The position numbers and the translations under genes were made by a program. The notes under the pieces are model-generated. The model was not told the DNA's origin, made no database searches, and was given only the letters and a program-made list of their open reading frames with translations. From Yinghuangia sp035454725 (GTDB lineage Bacteria; Actinomycetota; Actinomycetes; Streptomycetales; Streptomycetaceae): a stretch of 64,000 nucleotides of DNA. This document shows positions 35,242 to 43,159 of the stretch, piece by piece; the stretch's first letter is position 1; the number at the start of each line of letters is the position of its first letter. The stretch lies in assembly GCF_051388935.1 (NCBI RefSeq), contig NZ_JBPKBI010000001.1, forward strand, positions 1,054,001-1,118,000, given 5' to 3'.

Positions 35242-35393
35242 GCGGTTGTTGGCTTCGGACAGCAGCGGGGCGGACCCTGGTGGCCGTCACCAGGCGCTTT
35301 CGCGGACGGCCGCGAGGCCGTGCAGCCTTTCCGTGGCGTCGGCTCCCGCGCGGCGATTGGCGGCCGTCCCGCGCGTGCTGAAGGATCCGCAGA

Positions 35394-36077
35394 ATGACCA
35401 CTGCTTCTGCCGACGCGTCCGGTGCTCCGAGCTCGCGGCTGATCCCCACTCCGCTCGGGGACGCGCGGGTGACCGTTCATGCCGCTTCCGGGAAGGTCCG
35501 CGGTTGGATCCTCGCCGGGCACGGCGCCGGGGGCGGGATCGAGGCTCGGGATCTGGTCGCGCTTGCCGGGATACTGCCTGAGCGCGGTGTCACGGTCGCG
35601 CTCGTCGAGCAGCCGTGGCGCGTTGCGGGGAAGAAGCTCGCGCCTGCTCCGAAGCGGCTCGACGAGGGGTGGCTGCCGGTCGTCGCGGCGCTGCGGAAGG
35701 ACGAGATGGCCGGTCTGCCGTTCGTGGCGGCGGGACGCAGCGCCGGGGCGCGTGTGGCCTGTCGTACCGCCGCGGCTTCGGGCGCGGCCGGTGTCGTCGC
35801 ACTGGCGTTCCCCCTGCACCCGCCCGGCAAGCCGCAGTCTTCGCGGGCCGAGGAACTGCTCGGCACCGGGGTGCCCACCCTGGTCGTCCAGGGCGAACGC
35901 GATCCGTTCGGGGCGCCGTCGGAGTTTCCGGAGCTTCCCGACGACTGCACGCTTACGCCCGTGCCGTACGCCGACCACGGATTCTCGGTCGCGAAGAAGG
36001 CCCCCGTGGACGCGGCCGAGACGCTCACGCTGGTCACGCGCGCCGCGGGGGACTGGCTCACCTCGCTGTTCGGCTGA
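35394..36077 (+). CDS. Alpha/beta-hydrolase family protein (KANL3/Tex30 type)
   Basis: A 227-residue alpha/beta hydrolase. The oxyanion-side loop GHGAGGG, the nucleophile elbow GRSAG near residue 119, the acid in VQGERDPFG and the histidine in YADHGFSV form a full catalytic set. The sequence type is that of the KANL3/Tex30 dienelactone-hydrolase-like family, whose substrates are unknown. ATG 35394 follows AAGGA. It ends about 130 bp before the sigma-R promoter. Confidence 0.83.
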   Translation: MTTASADASGAPSSRLIPTPLGDARVTVHAASGKVRGWILAGHGAGGGIEARDLVALAGILPERGVTVALVEQPWRVAGKKLAPAPKRLDEGWLPVVAALRKDEMAGLPFVAAGRSAGARVACRTAAASGAAGVVALAFPLHPPGKPQSSRAEELLGTGVPTLVVQGERDPFGAPSEFPELPDDCTLTPVPYADHGFSVAKKAPVDAAETLTLVTRAAGDWLTSLFG

Positions 36078-36203
36078 TCGCGGAGGCAGCCCGCCCGATC
36101 ACCGGTACGAGGTGCACGCTCGCCGAAACATCGCTGGTCAGTGCCTTGTCACCGCCCAACCGCGGCGGATCCGCAGCAGTTCGCGGCGGTCCCTCGGCGC
36201 CGG

Positions 36204-36229
36204 GGAATGATCCCGTCCGGCACCGCGTT
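36204..36229 (+). promoter_or_regulatory. Sigma-R-dependent promoter (sigRp2-like)
   Basis: GGAAT (36204-36208), an 18-bp spacer and GTT (36227-36229) match the sigma-R consensus GGAAT-N18-GTT. Transcription would start about 30 nt before the ATG at 36266, so sigma-R would drive its own long form. Confidence 0.85.
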
Positions 36230-36265
36230 GTGGCCGGTACATCCTCGACCTTGCGGAGGCGCTAC

Positions 36266-37045
36266 ATGCTTACTGCCACGCCCTCGGTCGGCCGTCCTGA
36301 GGCCGCTCCGGACCCCGCCGTGCTGGGCTGGGCGGAGTGGGTGCCGGGCGATGATCGCCGTCGACCGATATCGTCGACGTCGAGCGGGTCCGTGGTGGTC
36401 CGCGAGGATCAGCGGGTGGAGGAGGTGGGTCCGGTCGCGGAGACAGAGACCCTGGAGCAGCGGGATGCGCGGTTCGAGCGCGACGCGCTGCCGTTTTTGG
36501 ACCAGTTGTATTCGGCCGCGCTGCGTATGACGCGCAACCCCGCCGACGCGGAGGATCTGGTCCAGGAGACGTTCGCCAAGGCGTACGGGTCGTTCCACCA
36601 GTTCCGCGAGGGCACCAACCTGAAGGCCTGGCTCTACCGGATCCTCACGAACACGTTCATCAACAACTACCGCAAGAAGCAGCGGGAGCCCCAGCAGAGC
36701 GCCACCGAGGAGATCGAGGACTGGCAGCTCGCGCGCGCCGAGTCGCACATGTCGACCGGCCTGCGTTCCGCCGAGGCGCAGGCGCTCGACCGGCTGCCGG
36801 ACTCGGACGTCAAGGAGGCCCTGCAGGCGATCCCCGAGGAGTTCCGTATCGCGGTCTACCTGGCCGACGTCGAGGGATTCCCGTACAAAGAGATCGCCGA
36901 CATCATGGGGACCCCCATCGGTACGGTGATGTCCCGGCTCCACCGCGGACGCCGTCAGTTGCGCACCCTCCTGGAGGACTACGCCCGTGAGCGCGGGCTG
37001 GTTCCGGCCGGGTCGGGTACGGATCGGAAGGACTCGGTCTCATGA
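36266..37045 (+). CDS. sigR: ECF sigma factor SigR (long form), thiol-stress response
   Basis: A group IV sigma factor with region 2 (FLDQLYSAALRMTRNPADAE) and region 4 (YKEIADIMGTPIGTVMSRLHRG) nearly identical to Streptomyces sigma-R, which controls thioredoxin and other disulphide-stress genes. The ATG at 36266 follows GGAGG and gives 259 residues. A second start, GTG 36425, would give the usual short sigma-R beginning VGPVAETETLEQRD. The 53-residue extension fits the long, unstable sigma-R' known from S. coelicolor, made from an autoregulated promoter. The stop overlaps the rsrA start by 4 nt. Confidence 0.93.
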   Translation: MLTATPSVGRPEAAPDPAVLGWAEWVPGDDRRRPISSTSSGSVVVREDQRVEEVGPVAETETLEQRDARFERDALPFLDQLYSAALRMTRNPADAEDLVQETFAKAYGSFHQFREGTNLKAWLYRILTNTFINNYRKKQREPQQSATEEIEDWQLARAESHMSTGLRSAEAQALDRLPDSDVKEALQAIPEEFRIAVYLADVEGFPYKEIADIMGTPIGTVMSRLHRGRRQLRTLLEDYARERGLVPAGSGTDRKDSVS

Positions 37046-37383
37046 GTTGCGGCGACCACCACGAGGTGGACTGCTCTCAGATCCTTGAGCGGTTGTACGA
37101 GTACATCGACAACGAGCTCGCGGACGCGGACTGCGGCGACATCCGGACGCATTTGGACGAATGCTCGCCGTGTCTGGAGAAGTACGGCCTTGAGCAGCAC
37201 GTCAAGGCGCTCGTGCAGCGCTGTTGCGGCTGCGACGACGTTCCCGTGGACCTGCGCGGCAAGGTGCTCGCGCGGATCCGCGAGGTGAAGGTCGAGGTCG
37301 ACGCGGGTGCGGGCGGTTCGTACACGTCCATCGAACGCCAGGTCGAGATCGGCGAGTTCGCGGCGGACGCCGAAACGCCGTAG
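37042..37383 (+). CDS. rsrA: Zinc-binding redox anti-sigma factor RsrA
   Basis: A 113-residue ZAS-family anti-sigma factor that holds sigma-R and lets it go when oxidised. Cys3, Cys11, His37, Cys41 and Cys44 (H-x3-C-x2-C in HLDECSPC) match the redox-active zinc site of RsrA position for position, and further cysteines lie in RCCGCDD near residue 62. The ATG overlaps the sigR stop (ATGA), ensuring coupled translation. Disulphide formation between Cys11 and Cys44 is the established switch in S. coelicolor. Confidence 0.95.
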   Translation: MSCGDHHEVDCSQILERLYEYIDNELADADCGDIRTHLDECSPCLEKYGLEQHVKALVQRCCGCDDVPVDLRGKVLARIREVKVEVDAGAGGSYTSIERQVEIGEFAADAETP

Positions 37384-37613
37384 CCGCCACGCGCATCGTC
37401 GGTGTGCCGGAGGCGCACGGGGACGCGGAAACGTTGCCGCAGGGCTCGCGCGGGGTCGTGCTGCGGTGTGAAAAGCCCGGAATAAGCCACCCGTTCGGGT
37501 TAATCCATCGGCTGTGCATGCAGGAAACGGGGCAGACGGCGTTCTGCTCCCATAGGGGGTCCTATCCTCGGTTGGCGGTTTGATTTCCCGCCCGGAGCCG
37601 AGGAGGCAGTCGC

Positions 37614-38510
37614 ATGGGAACGCTGCCGATTGTGCTCGACCGGTCCACGGTCGTGGACTCGTGCGCCCGAGACCGGCACCTGCGTTCGAGGGCCGGGTTC
37701 GCCCTGCAAGGGGCCGTCGTCGTGTCGGCGGCCCTGCTGTACCTGCGTCGAAACCTCGACCGCGTGCGCGGTGAGGCCGCCCGGGACGCCACCGTGCGCA
37801 GTCTGCTGCGCGCCGTCGAGGTCAAGGACGGCTACACCCGGGCACACAGCGAACGCGTCGCCCACGCCTCGGCGTTGATCGGCCGTCAGCTCGGGCTGCC
37901 GAAGCAGCGCGTGGTGTCGCTGCGGTACGCGGCGCTGCTGCACGACGTCGGCAAGCTCGGGGTGCCGACCCGGCTGCTGACCAAGTCCGGTCCGCTGGAC
38001 GCCGACGAGCGCGAGACCATCCAGCGGCACCCGCAGTGCGGCGCCGACCTCGTGCGCGACCTGGCGTTCCTCGGCGAGGGCCGGGACGGCATCCTGCACC
38101 ACCACGAGCGCATGGACGGGCGCGGCTATCCGGCCGGGCTGCGCGGTGACGAGATCCCCGAGTTCGCGCGCATCATCGCGGTCGCGGACGCGTTCGACGC
38201 GATGACGTCGACGCGGTCGTACCGCCGTTCGCGTCCGATCGAGGCGGCGCTGACGGAGCTGAACCGGTGCAGCGACGACCAGTTCGACCGGCGCATGGTG
38301 GACGCGTTGGAGGCCGCGCTGCGCCGGCACGGCTGGCCGCTCGCGGAGCGTCCGGTGTCGGTGCCGCCGGGGGGTTATCCGTGTGCGCACGGTTTGGTCC
38401 CGCCGCAGCCCGTTGTGCAGAACGCAAGCGGTCAGGATTTGCACAGTGTGGCGGGCGCTCCGGGCGACGAACGGGCCGGCGGTGCGGAGGACACCCCGAG
38501 AGCCGGCTGA
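37614..38510 (+). CDS. HD-GYP domain protein with N-terminal membrane segment
   Basis: A 298-residue protein. A short hydrophobic helix (FALQGAVVVSAALLYL, residues about 29-44) precedes an HD-GYP domain with AALLHDVGKLGVP (HD pair near residue 110) and HHERMDGRGYPAGL (GYP near 170). HD-GYP proteins are c-di-GMP phosphodiesterases in many bacteria; in streptomycetes the solitary forms are less studied. The C-terminal 60 residues are disordered. ATG 37614 follows GGAGG. It lies 230 nt after rsrA, and a sigma-R link is unproven. Confidence 0.85.
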   Translation: MGTLPIVLDRSTVVDSCARDRHLRSRAGFALQGAVVVSAALLYLRRNLDRVRGEAARDATVRSLLRAVEVKDGYTRAHSERVAHASALIGRQLGLPKQRVVSLRYAALLHDVGKLGVPTRLLTKSGPLDADERETIQRHPQCGADLVRDLAFLGEGRDGILHHHERMDGRGYPAGLRGDEIPEFARIIAVADAFDAMTSTRSYRRSRPIEAALTELNRCSDDQFDRRMVDALEAALRRHGWPLAERPVSVPPGGYPCAHGLVPPQPVVQNASGQDLHSVAGAPGDERAGGAEDTPRAG

Positions 38511-38544
38511 CGCCGCCGTTCCGGGTGTGCGGCCGCGGGGTGGT

Positions 38545-39582
38545 TCAGGACGCGAACCAGGATGTGTCGCGGGCGACTTCGGCCACGGTTGCCTTGTCGA
38601 GCGGGGGCGCGTCCATCGGCGTGCCGTACTCGTCCGAGCCGGTGATGCCGGCCAGCGACGTGATGACCACGGCGCGGCCGTCGGGGTAGGTGACGGACGC
38701 GGCGTAGCCCTTGCCGTACACCAAAGACGACTCGGAGTCCGGTTGGTTGCCGGGGCGCGTCCATGTTTTGACGACCGAGCCGTCGGACCGCTGCTGTGTC
38801 GTGCAGTCGGTGTTCGGCGGCGCGTAGGGGTCGGGGGCGCAGTGGTTGTAGGTGAGTTCGTCCTCGACCGTGCGGTACGGCTGGTCCGGGTTGACCGCGG
38901 GGTCGTGGATGGCGACCTGGACGATCCCGGTTCGGCCGTTCTTGGTCACCAGGTACGTCCCGCCCAGCGGGTGCGACTGCGAGGCCGCCGTGGCACGGCT
39001 GTCCTTGGTCACGGTGCCGGCGTCGGGCGGGAGACGGCCCGCGACGACCTGAGCCGGCGTCGGGTTGCGCGTGTTCGTCGTCGAGTCGGCCGCCGTCGGC
39101 GAAGGGGCGGAACTCGCTGGGCTCTTCGTTGTCGGCGGACGGGAAGTCGCCTGCGTGGTCGGCGTCTTCGTGGCGGGGGTGGATGCCGTCGACGGGGCGG
39201 AGGAGGTCTCGGTGGGAGTCGGCGCGGGTGGTGGCGCGCTTTCGGCCGACGTGGTGGCCGAAGGGGTCGGGGAGGTGCCGGGGACGGTGCCCGGCGTCCG
39301 GTCTTGCGGTGTGCGCTCGGGAGCGGCCGGGGACGGCACTGCGGGGGGTACCGGCAACTCGCTTGCGGCGATACGGGTGTTCGGCGCACCCATCCCCGGC
39401 TGGGGCAGCAGCGCCGTACCCACGCCCACGGCGACCACGGCGACCGCCGAACAGGTCGCCAGGGCGATCCGGCGACGCCGCCGCAGTCGGTCGGCCCGCG
39501 CCATGATCGCGTCGACCGCCGACGGATCGTCGTGCACCGTGAGCCCCTGGGCGGCGAGTCCCAGGAGTTCCTTCACGCGCAT
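38545..39582 (-). CDS. Membrane-anchored partner of SigE-type ECF sigma factor
   Basis: A 345-residue protein with a short cytoplasmic N-terminus (MRVKELLGLAAQGLTVHDDP), one transmembrane helix (IALATCSAVAVVAVGVGTALL, about residues 45-65), a Thr/Ser/Pro-rich stretch of about 110 residues and a C-terminal extracellular domain (GGTYLVTKNGRTGIVQVAI). The layout resembles membrane-bound anti-sigma or sensor proteins. It begins 5 nt after the sigma factor stop, so it is co-expressed. GTG 39576 is an alternative start with better spacing to AAGGA. Confidence 0.7.
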   Translation of the reverse strand: MRVKELLGLAAQGLTVHDDPSAVDAIMARADRLRRRRRIALATCSAVAVVAVGVGTALLPQPGMGAPNTRIAASELPVPPAVPSPAAPERTPQDRTPGTVPGTSPTPSATTSAESAPPPAPTPTETSSAPSTASTPATKTPTTQATSRPPTTKSPASSAPSPTAADSTTNTRNPTPAQVVAGRLPPDAGTVTKDSRATAASQSHPLGGTYLVTKNGRTGIVQVAIHDPAVNPDQPYRTVEDELTYNHCAPDPYAPPNTDCTTQQRSDGSVVKTWTRPGNQPDSESSLVYGKGYAASVTYPDGRAVVITSLAGITGSDEYGTPMDAPPLDKATVAEVARDTSWFAS

Positions 39583-39587
39583 GTCCT

Positions 39588-40121
39588 TCAAAGCCGGGCC
39601 TCCTCGGCATCGGTGGACCGGTCCACGGCGTCCGGCAGCGCGTCGCCGAGCGCGGACCGCAGGGTCGCCAGGCCGCGTGCGCTCTGGCTCTTGACCGTCC
39701 CCGTGCTGACTCCCAGTATCTGCGCGGTCTCCTCGACGCTCAGGTCCTCCCAGTAGCGCAGCACCAGGACGGCGCGTTGCCTCGGCGGAACCTCCGCGAG
39801 GGCGGTACGGACCGCGAGTCCCATGTCGATGTCGCCGTACACCGCCGCCGGGTGGTCGGGCGGTGCCGCGTGCGGGTGTTCGCGCCGCCAGAGTCGGCGG
39901 CGCGAGGAGATGAACACACTCATCAGCGTGCGACGCGTGTAGGCCTCGATGTTGTCGATCCGGTCCAGACGGCGTCCGGCCATCACCACCTTGACCAGCG
40001 TCGACTGCACCAGGTCCTCCGCCTCGTGGACGTCGCCGCACAGCAGGAACGCGCTGCGCAGCAGCGGCCCACGCCGTAACGCGATGAACTCACGCAGGGC
40101 TTCGTCGTCTCCCGCCAACAT
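39588..40121 (-). CDS. SigE-family ECF sigma factor
   Basis: A 177-residue sigma factor of the actinobacterial 'SigE family' (SigE70/ECF-type). Region 2 contains LLCGDVHEAEDLVQSTLVKV and region 4 DLSVEETAQILGVSTGTVKSQ, with the recognition-helix SARGLATLR. There is no N- or C-terminal regulatory extension. It is co-transcribed with the membrane protein downstream, which is the likely regulator. Promoter targets cannot be inferred, and it is not the cell-envelope SigE of S. coelicolor by sequence alone. Confidence 0.88.
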   Translation of the reverse strand: MLAGDDEALREFIALRRGPLLRSAFLLCGDVHEAEDLVQSTLVKVVMAGRRLDRIDNIEAYTRRTLMSVFISSRRRLWRREHPHAAPPDHPAAVYGDIDMGLAVRTALAEVPPRQRAVLVLRYWEDLSVEETAQILGVSTGTVKSQSARGLATLRSALGDALPDAVDRSTDAEEARL

Positions 40122-40249
40122 CCCACCCCCTTGCCAGGGCGCCGGGCACGCGGCGGCCCTTGACAAGGAAGAGCGGCGGGAGGCCTGCTGGGTTGCCTGA
40201 CGAGACGGGAAAAATCGGAAATCGCCGCCGCCGCGCGGGCAGACGGCGG

Positions 40250-40858
40250 TCAGCGGCCCGGGACGACGCCTCGCGCGGGGCGTGCGCGGGCGGCGACCGC
40301 GCGCAGCCGGTCGTGCAGGCGGTGGCGCAGACCCGTGAGCGGGGGCGTGCCGGGGGAGAGGAGCATGCCGTACACGACCACCAGCCCCACCCCTGCCGCG
40401 ACAAGGACGTCGCCGGGGCCGACGACCTCGGGGTGCACCGGCAGCGGTACGGGGATCCACTCGCCGAGCACGTCCCACCGCGTGTCGGCGCCGGCCGCGA
40501 TGTGCCCCGCGCCGGCGGTACGCTCTGCTCCCGCACGGGCGGCGGCCTGCTCCGACACGGGCATGCCGCCGTTGACGACGGTCACCAAGGTGTTGAGTAC
40601 CAGGCCGGCCGCGGCGAGGGGGATGCCCGCGATGTGCCTGTGGGCCGCCGCGAAGCGCACGGCAAGCGCGGTGGAGGCGAGCAGGAGCACTTGGCGCACG
40701 GTCGGGTCGCCGACCGGCATGGCGAGGATGTACAGCCCGAACGCCCAGGCCAACAGGCGGAGATGGCGAACGGGCAGCCGGGTGAGTCCGGAAAGGCGAC
40801 CGCCGAGGAGCGCGCCGGTTCCGAGGGCGAGGAGGACGACCAGTACCGCGAGACCCAT
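40250..40858 (-). CDS. DUF5317 integral membrane protein
   Basis: A 202-residue membrane protein with about six hydrophobic helices (for example LAVLVVLLALGTGALLGG and VLVAAGVGLVVVYGMLL) and the family block NGGMPVSEQAAARAG between helices 4 and 5. DUF5317 proteins occur widely in actinobacteria and clostridia; function unknown. Stop and start are clean and codon use is typical. It is 129 nt upstream of the SigE-type sigma gene on the same strand. Confidence 0.8.
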   Translation of the reverse strand: MGLAVLVVLLALGTGALLGGRLSGLTRLPVRHLRLLAWAFGLYILAMPVGDPTVRQVLLLASTALAVRFAAAHRHIAGIPLAAAGLVLNTLVTVVNGGMPVSEQAAARAGAERTAGAGHIAAGADTRWDVLGEWIPVPLPVHPEVVGPGDVLVAAGVGLVVVYGMLLSPGTPPLTGLRHRLHDRLRAVAARARPARGVVPGR

Positions 40859-41067
40859 CGCGCCAGTGTGACAAGCCAGTTGGCGCGGCCCGGCCCGCGA
40901 CACGGCGCGACCGGGTGAGTGCGGTGGGCCCGCACCCGCCGCATCACAAGGTTTCCGGGCGGGAGTTGTCGTGTGTGCCGCAGTCGGCGGCGTACGGGCG
41001 CATGGTTGGATTTCCCAGGAGCGGGCCGTCCGCAAGCGGCCCGCCGAGACCGGAAAGAGGGACCGGC

Positions 41068-41283
41068 ATGGCCGAGGAGGTCCACGCGGAGATGGTGGCC
41101 AACGTCGCCAAGATCGTCGTCGCGGAAGGCGACGCGGTCGAGGCGGGGGCGACCCTGGTGATCCTGGAGTCCATGAAGATGGAGATCCCGGTGCTCACCG
41201 AGGGCCCGGGCACCGTCGCGGCGATCAAGGTCGCCGAGGGCGATGTCATCCAGGAAGGCGACCTGATCGCCGTCATCGCCTAG
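41068..41283 (+). CDS. Biotin/lipoyl attachment (BCCP-like) protein
   Basis: A 71-residue stand-alone biotinyl domain. The modified lysine lies in ESMKMEIPV, the classical biotinylation motif, flanked by the two hammerhead glycine segments (VVAEGDAVEAGATL and KVAEGDVIQEGDLI). It could serve as carrier for an acyl-CoA carboxylase encoded elsewhere. I start at ATG 41068 since the longer frame has no coding character. Biotin synthesis genes lie just downstream, a fitting but not necessarily functional neighbourhood. Confidence 0.87.
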   Translation: MAEEVHAEMVANVAKIVVAEGDAVEAGATLVILESMKMEIPVLTEGPGTVAAIKVAEGDVIQEGDLIAVIA

Positions 41284-41307
41284 CGGCTGCCCGCCGCCGA
41301 CGACGGG

Positions 41308-41535
41308 TCAGCTCGTCCGCACCCCGTGTTCGACGCACTTCGCCGTCCAACCGCGCGGGGTCACCTGGACGACCATGCGCCGCCGACAGTCGGCGCAGTA
41401 ACGCGGCGGTTCGAGTTCCCGGCGCCGGGCGCACGCGCTGTGCGCGCCGGTGTCGCCGGGCTCGCCGCACTGGTCGCAGAAGAGGGCCGTGGCGCCCGGG
41501 AGCGCCGAGGACGAGGGCGTGTTCGCTGCGTTCAC
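41308..41535 (-). CDS. bsaP: Biotin synthase auxiliary protein-like (BsaP family)
   Basis: A small cysteine-rich protein of about 75 residues with FCDQCG, HSACARRRELEPPRYCADCRR and the closing VQVTPRGWTAKCVEHG, which I recognise as the BsaP type found beside actinobacterial bioB and needed for BioB activity in mycobacteria. The cysteines could hold iron-sulphur or zinc. The start is uncertain: GTG 41535 is given; ATG 41556 would overlap head-to-head with the thioesterase start. It is on the same strand as bioD-bioB, separated from them by the thioesterase gene. Confidence 0.7.
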   Translation of the reverse strand: MNAANTPSSSALPGATALFCDQCGEPGDTGAHSACARRRELEPPRYCADCRRRMVVQVTPRGWTAKCVEHGVRTS

Positions 41536-41554
41536 CGTCGTAGAGTACGGGCCC

Positions 41555-41962
41555 ATGCCGCAGCAGCCCATTCCGGTGTCACCGGGAACACACGCCGAAT
41601 TGACCCATACCGTGGCCGACGCCGACACGGCCGCCGCGATCGGCAGCGGCGACCTGGCCGTCCTTGGTACGCCGCGCCTTCTGGCGCTGGCCGAGGCGGC
41701 CACCGTCCAGGCCCTCGACGGTCTGCTCGGCCCCGACCGTACGTCCGTCGGCACACGCGTCTCACTCGAACACCTGCTTGCCACACCCGTCGGTGGCACC
41801 GTGACCGTGCGCGCCGAGGTCGTGTACGTCGACGGACGCCTCGTCCGGTTCGCCGTGGTGGCCGAGGACGCCGCGCGTCGCCTCGTGGGCCGGGGCGAGC
41901 TGACCCGGGTCGTCGTCGACCGCGAGCGCTTCCTGGCACGCGTGCCAGGAAGCGGCGACTGA
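41555..41962 (+). CDS. Hot-dog fold thioesterase (FlK-like)
   Basis: A 135-residue hot-dog thioesterase. The helix LAEAATVQAL holds the likely catalytic Glu, and SLEHLLATPVGGTVTV the His, as in the fluoroacetyl-CoA thioesterase (FlK) group and its many housekeeping relatives. Substrate unknown. TAGAGT at 41541-41546 lies 8 nt before the ATG with no ribosome-binding site, so it is probably leaderless. It runs divergent from the BsaP-like gene, with start codons nearly overlapping. Confidence 0.83.
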   Translation: MPQQPIPVSPGTHAELTHTVADADTAAAIGSGDLAVLGTPRLLALAEAATVQALDGLLGPDRTSVGTRVSLEHLLATPVGGTVTVRAEVVYVDGRLVRFAVVAEDAARRLVGRGELTRVVVDRERFLARVPGSGD

Positions 41963-42064
41963 CGTTCGGCGACCGGCCGCGGTGGGACCGTCCGGCGCCG
42001 CGAGTGCGCGGTCTGCGGCGCCGGCCACCGGCCCGGGGCGAGTGTCCCCGTCAGAGCGTCAGGG

Positions 42065-43159
42065 TCAGAGCGTCTGGTTGAGCGCCTTCACCGGCATCTG
42101 GAGGTCCGACAGCAGCTCCAGGTCGCTCTCCGGATTGCGTCCGAGAGTCGTGAGGTAGTTGCCGACGATGACCGCGTTGATACCGCCCAGCAGGCCCTTC
42201 TCGGTGCCCAGGTCGCCGAGTGCGATCTCCCGGCCGCCCGCGTACCGCAGGATGGTGCGCGGCAGCGCGAGCCGGAACGCACCGATGATCTTCAGCGCCT
42301 CGCGCGGTTCCAGCACGGCCTGCTCCTCGAACGGCGTGCCGGGCCGCGGGTTGAGGAAGTTGAGCGGCACCTCGTCCGGCTCCAGCTCGGCGAGCTGACC
42401 GGCGAACTCCGCGCGCTGCTCGGGGGTTTCGCCCATGCCGACGATGCCGCCGCAGCAGACCTCCATGCCGGCGTCGCGCACCATCCGCAGCGTGTCCCAG
42501 CGCTCCTCCCACGTGTGCGTGGTGACCACGTTGGGGAAGTACGAGCGGGCCGTCTCCAGGTTGTGGTTGTAGCGGTGGATGCCCATCTCGGCGAGCTCGT
42601 CGACCTGTTCCTGGCTGAGCATGCCGAGCGACGCGGCGATGTTGATGTCGACGGCCTCGCGGATCGCCTTGACGCCCTCGCGCATCTGGTCCATCAGGCG
42701 CTTGTCGGGACCGCGTACGGCCGCCACGATGCAGAACTCGGTCGCACCCGTCGCGGCGGTCTCCTCGGCGGCCTTGACCAGCGACGGGATGTCGAGCCAC
42801 GCGGCGCGCACGGGGGAGGGGAACAGGCCCGACTGCGAGCAGAAGTGGCAGTCCTCGGGGCAGCCACCGGTCTTGACCGACACGATGCCCTCGACCTCGA
42901 CCTCGGGGCCGCAGTGCCGCATCCGGACCTCGTGGGCCAGTTGCAGCAACTCCTCCAGGCGCTCGTCGGGCAGGCGGAGCACCTGTAGCACCTGGTCGGC
43001 GGACAGTCCGCGGCCGTTTTCGAGCACCTGTTCGCGTGCGACGGCGAGGATGTCCTCTCCTGCTTCTCGGCGGCCACCGACTCCGCTTGTTTCTTGGCGG
43101 CCACCGACTCCGCTGTGGGTCGCCGCGACACCGGTCGTCACATCGAGCGTTTCCGTCAC
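42065..43159 (-). CDS. bioB: Biotin synthase BioB
   Basis: BioB is the radical-SAM enzyme that inserts sulphur into dethiobiotin. The CxxxCxxC cluster is CPEDCHFC (Cys100, Cys104, Cys107), followed by YNHNLETARSYFPNVVTTHT and the FLNPRPGTPFE segment of the family. Length is 364 residues because of a 35-residue N-terminal extension with two copies of a nine-residue unit (TSGVGGRQE-like). GTG 43159 overlaps the bioD stop by 4 nt (GTGA), so bioD-bioB are translationally coupled. Confidence 0.95.
   Translation of the reverse strand: MTETLDVTTGVAATHSGVGGRQETSGVGGRREAGEDILAVAREQVLENGRGLSADQVLQVLRLPDERLEELLQLAHEVRMRHCGPEVEVEGIVSVKTGGCPEDCHFCSQSGLFPSPVRAAWLDIPSLVKAAEETAATGATEFCIVAAVRGPDKRLMDQMREGVKAIREAVDINIAASLGMLSQEQVDELAEMGIHRYNHNLETARSYFPNVVTTHTWEERWDTLRMVRDAGMEVCCGGIVGMGETPEQRAEFAGQLAELEPDEVPLNFLNPRPGTPFEEQAVLEPREALKIIGAFRLALPRTILRYAGGREIALGDLGTEKGLLGGINAVIVGNYLTTLGRNPESDLELLSDLQMPVKALNQTL
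43069..43114. repeat. Two 19-bp copies, 27-bp period, in bioB N-terminus
   Basis: GGCGGCCACCGACTCCGCT occurs at 43069-43087 and 43096-43114, encoding the duplicated nine-residue unit of the BioB extension. Confidence 0.9.

Noticed and set aside
37470..37492. GGAAT followed by GTT upstream of the HD-GYP gene as a second sigma-R promoter
   Set aside because: The spacer is 15 bp, not 18, so it does not match the consensus.
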